64,000 nt of DNA, taken from contig OZ244921.1 in assembly GCA_965221755.1 (NCBI GenBank), positions 1,612,001 to 1,676,000 on the forward strand. Direction: 5' to 3'. The stretch comes from Azophilus sp965221755 (GTDB lineage Bacteria > Pseudomonadota > Gammaproteobacteria > Pseudomonadales > Azotimanducaceae). Numbering within the stretch: the stretch's first letter is position 1; every line of letters starts with the position of its first letter. The notes under the pieces were generated by a model, which ran no database searches, was not told the origin of the DNA, and saw nothing but the letters and a program-made list of their open reading frames with translations. Shown here in pieces: positions 61,807 to 64,000 of this stretch. A program made the translations under genes and the position numbers.

Positions 61807-61897
61807 GGCTCAGGACCTTTCGGAACTTTTTGCCTGCCGGATCAGGCGGCATCCTCGATCTCGACAAGGTACTCGTTCGGGGTTCGGCAATCCATCC
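61807..61897 (-). mobile_element. IS481-like third copy, right-end fragment
   Basis: The minus strand encodes the transposase tail CRTPNEYLVEIEDAA, then a stop and the terminal repeat ending GGTCCTGAGCC, matching the right end of copies 1 and 2. Similarity starts abruptly at about 61897. It abuts the truncated start of copy 2, so one element has landed in or recombined with another. Confidence 0.7.
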
Positions 61898-62099
61898 AAA
61901 GCGCCTCAAAACGCCCGCCCTTGCGAAGCGACCGTCGCCGCGGTACGCCCTCCTCCTGCAATGCGAGCCTCGCTCCGCTAGTATGGCTGTCCCTCGATGC
62001 GGCCAAAGGAGCATGACATGGCACAAGCCACGATGGCGTGTCCGGGATTGCGTCACCCGTTCGAGGAGGCCCCGATGCATCCTGCGGGCAGCACTACGG

Positions 62100-62438
62100 T
62101 GCCGCATCGATGAAGGGGCCCGCGCGGCAATTCACGAGATCGGCGCCGACGAGCGGAAGTTCGCTTTCGGCAATGACGTTTACGCGCAGGCCGTGAAGGA
62201 CTGGGTGGCGAGGGGGGCGCGGAGCCGGTTCGCGCAGTCCGGGGCAGCGGTGTCGGGAAACATCCGCCAGCACAGCTTCGATCAACGCGAGGCCGATGCG
62301 GCGTTCCGGCTCGCCAACCTGTTCCGCGCATGCGGCTGGAACGACAAGGCCGAGCTATGCCGGGAGATGGCCCGATCGCTGAATCCCGACAGCATCTTCC
62401 TGCGGCGGAATCTAGGGATCACTCATCCGCGATGGTAA
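62100..62438 (+). pseudogene. Hypothetical protein fragment
   Basis: The plus frame IHEIGADERKFAFGNDVYAQ, then AVKDWVARGARSRFAQSGAA and ADAAFRLANLFRACGWNDKA looks coding and ends at 62438, 6 bp into the next gene's start. It has no convincing start codon; upstream the frame merges with IS remnant. I recognise no family. It is probably the 3' part of a gene cut by the IS481-like fragments. Confidence 0.35.
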
Positions 62439-63136
62439 ACGAGGATCGTTGGTGGCGCCTGTGGCAGGAGACGGCGGGCGTGACCATCCTGCATGTGGAC
62501 TTGACGCCATGCGCCGACCGCGAGGCGCGCGCCTTCGACCTGCTCGATGCGCAGGAGGCCCGGCGGGCGCAGCGGTTCAAGGTCGAGCCGCCCCGGCGCC
62601 GCTTCGTCCTGTGCCGGGCGGCACTGCGGGCCAACCTCTGCCAGCGCCTCGACTGCCGCAATGAGCGGCTTTCGTTCAGCGCCCTCGAACACGGCAAGCC
62701 GGTCGCCGAAGTGGATGGCCAGCGCGTTCCCATCGCCTTCAACCTCAGCCACAGCGGCGGGCACGGGCTGATCGCCATTGCCGTCAATGGGCCGCTCGGC
62801 ATCGATCTTGAGGAACGCAAACCCGGCCGCAACTTTGAGGGGATTGGCAAGCGGGTCTATGGCCCGGCCGAGCGCCGCTTGCTCGCACGGGCCGACGGGC
62901 CGCGCAAGGCGGCTTTCTTCTATCGGCTGTGGACCTTGAAGGAAGCGTTGATCAAGGCATTGGGCACTGGTTTCAGGCTGAACCCGGCCACCTTTGAGTT
63001 GCCAGGGCAGATGCTTCGAGGCGACCGCTCAGGCCGGTTTCAATTCCCGCATCAGCCCGCGGACTGCTGGCAGCTAGTGGACTTGGGGGAATCCCGTTTC
63101 GCCGCCGCGCTTGCCATCCGGATGCAGGATCCTTAA
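62432..63136 (+). CDS. 4'-phosphopantetheinyl transferase (Sfp-type)
   Basis: The 234-residue protein from ATG 62432 (MVNEDRWWRLWQETAG) has the Sfp motifs PIAFNLSHSGGHGLIAIA near 103-120, LGIDLEERKPGR near 125-136 and FYRLWTLKEALIKALGTGF near 165-183, which hold the Mg and CoA ligands (GID-E and W-x3-KEA). It loads phosphopantetheine onto acyl-carrier or peptidyl-carrier proteins. As a two-domain Sfp-type enzyme it could serve polyketide or non-ribosomal pathways as well as lipid synthesis. No such cluster is in view. Confidence 0.9.
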   Translation: MVNEDRWWRLWQETAGVTILHVDLTPCADREARAFDLLDAQEARRAQRFKVEPPRRRFVLCRAALRANLCQRLDCRNERLSFSALEHGKPVAEVDGQRVPIAFNLSHSGGHGLIAIAVNGPLGIDLEERKPGRNFEGIGKRVYGPAERRLLARADGPRKAAFFYRLWTLKEALIKALGTGFRLNPATFELPGQMLRGDRSGRFQFPHQPADCWQLVDLGESRFAAALAIRMQDP

Positions 63137-63184
63137 GCGTTCCGCGCAGCGGCTGCGAACCGCCGGGAGGTGCGTGTGTGCGGT

Positions 63185-63268
63185 TTCAGGAAACATCGCA
63201 ACCTGACCCACCCGACGAGCGCGGAGTTTCGCGCCAGCGAAACTCCATCCGCGACCGTCAGGTCGCGC
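63185..63268 (+). repeat. Composite palindromic repeat upstream of uvrA
   Basis: Terminal motif TTCAGGAAACATCGCAACCTG (63185 on), hairpin GGAGTTTCGC-GCCA-GCGAAACTCC (63223-63246), then CGCGACC-GTCA-GGTCGCG (63250-63267). It uses the same hairpins as the in-gene copy at 18297 but in an intergenic place. Confidence 0.8.
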
Positions 63269-63350
63269 CGGTTGCTCCCGATGGCCATAGCCGATAAGTT
63301 AGCGGCATCGTTCCCGATCCTCCAAAGACCAGCACTGGACAGCTTTTCCG

Positions 63351-64000
63351 TTGGACACCATCTCCGTTCGCGGCGCGCGGACGCACAACCTCAACAACAT
63401 CGACCTTGACCTGCCCCGCGACCAGCTGATCGTGATCACTGGGCTGTCCGGGTCGGGCAAGTCGTCGCTCGCCTTCGACACCCTTTACGCCGAGGGGCAG
63501 CGGCGCTACGTGGAGTCGCTGTCCGCCTACGCGCGGCAGTTCCTGTCCACCATGGAGAAGCCCGACGTCGATCACATCGAAGGGCTTTCCCCGGCCATCT
63601 CCATCGAGCAGAAGTCCACCTCCCACAATCCGCGCTCCACGGTCGGCACCATCACCGAAATCCACGACTACCTGCGTCTGCTCTACGCCCGAGCCGGCGA
63701 GCCCCGCTGCCCGCACCACAGCGAGCCCCTCGACGCGCAGACCGTGAGCCAGATGGTGGACCAGGCCATGGCCCTGCCGGCGGGTTCGCCCATCATGGTG
63801 CTGGCGCCGGTGATCGTCGAGCGCAAGGGCGAGCACGTACACGTCTTCAAGGAGCTGCTGGCCGGCGGCTTCATCCGCGCCCGCATCGACGGGCTGGTGG
63901 CCGATCTCGACCATCCGCCGACGCTGGACAAGAACAAGAAGCACAGCATCGACGCCGTGGTGGACCGATTGCGGGTTCAGCCAGGCGCGGAGCAGCGCTT
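63351..64000 (+). CDS. uvrA: Excinuclease ABC subunit A (5' part; runs off the right edge)
   Basis: From TTG 63351 the frame reads ISVRGARTHNLNNIDLDLPR, then ITGLSGSGKSSLAFDTLYAE with the first Walker A, QRRYVESLSAYARQFL and ISIEQKSTSHNPRSTVGTITE (in two parts), all signature UvrA sequence. It is open to the window end (216 codons). UvrA dimerises, finds bulky DNA lesions and loads UvrB. TTG is the only start that gives the conserved N-terminus; there is no ATG before the Walker A. Minus-strand frames here are shadows. Confidence 0.95.
   Translation, partial: MDTISVRGARTHNLNNIDLDLPRDQLIVITGLSGSGKSSLAFDTLYAEGQRRYVESLSAYARQFLSTMEKPDVDHIEGLSPAISIEQKSTSHNPRSTVGTITEIHDYLRLLYARAGEPRCPHHSEPLDAQTVSQMVDQAMALPAGSPIMVLAPVIVERKGEHVHVFKELLAGGFIRARIDGLVADLDHPPTLDKNKKHSIDAVVDRLRVQPGAEQR

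Noticed and set aside
63258..63944. Minus-strand frame of 228 residues at the right end
   Set aside because: The plus strand encodes unmistakable UvrA sequence in this stretch.

Overview
The window is GC-rich (mid-60s % by eye) chromosomal DNA of a Gram-negative proteobacterium, most likely a gammaproteobacterium. Evidence: the tmRNA tag ANDDNYALAA, the rpsF-rpsR-rplI and rnr-rlmB clusters, a TonB-dependent receptor behind a Fur-like box, a GspC-like protein, and an Att-type ABC transporter with a CrtC-like lipoprotein. Lineage beyond that is inference. Many decayed insertion sequences and short hairpin repeats point to a repeat-rich, actively rearranging genome.

Layout. 1-2 kb: the edge of a type III CRISPR locus (Cas6 and a Csm6/NE0113-family ring nuclease). 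2.4-4.4 kb: a fatty-acid desaturase, then a TPR gene cut by an IS630 remnant. 4.6-11.4 kb: two identical 431-bp direct repeats, each holding a complete tmRNA gene, bracket an EcoRII-type restriction-modification pair, a decayed IS481-like element and an IS4-like element. 11.2-13.6 kb: remnants of another defence-like operon cut by an IS1595 element. 13.8-28.4 kb: housekeeping and transport genes (purC, a Cys/Met PLP enzyme, AttEFGH-like ABC system, a glycine betaine/choline-type ABC system, exonuclease I, a DASS transporter, a lipoprotein aminopeptidase). 28.5-31.8 kb: Fic protein, PlsC-like acyltransferase, antitoxin remnant and a zeta-like kinase. 31.8-43.9 kb: a complete type I-E CRISPR-Cas locus (cas3, casABCDE, cas1, cas2) with an array of 53 repeats. 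44.2-50.6 kb: an AAA ATPase, a secreted protein, a pair of acyl-CoA dehydrogenases, a broken ATPase/nuclease gene and a GspC-like protein. 51-60.6 kb: a Wzm/Wzt-like ABC exporter, a frameshifted retropepsin-like gene, rplI-rpsR-rpsF, rlmB-rnr, a TonB receptor and tRNA-Leu. 60.7-64 kb: a second IS481-like copy, a third tail fragment, a phosphopantetheinyl transferase and the start of uvrA.

The least expected content is a family of short modular hairpin repeats. A composite element of about 60-95 bp occurs at least seven times. One end resembles the IS481-like terminal inverted repeat, and the rest is one or two interchangeable hairpins. One copy lies in frame inside the attH-like lipoprotein gene, and one lies in a broken ATPase gene. 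A separate 42-bp double-hairpin element is present at one site in IS copy 1 and absent from the same site in IS copy 2, so the window holds both a filled and an empty site. Together they look like MITE-like or RPE-like mobile palindromes that can insert into coding DNA. The duplicated tmRNA around a restriction-modification cassette is the second unusual structure.
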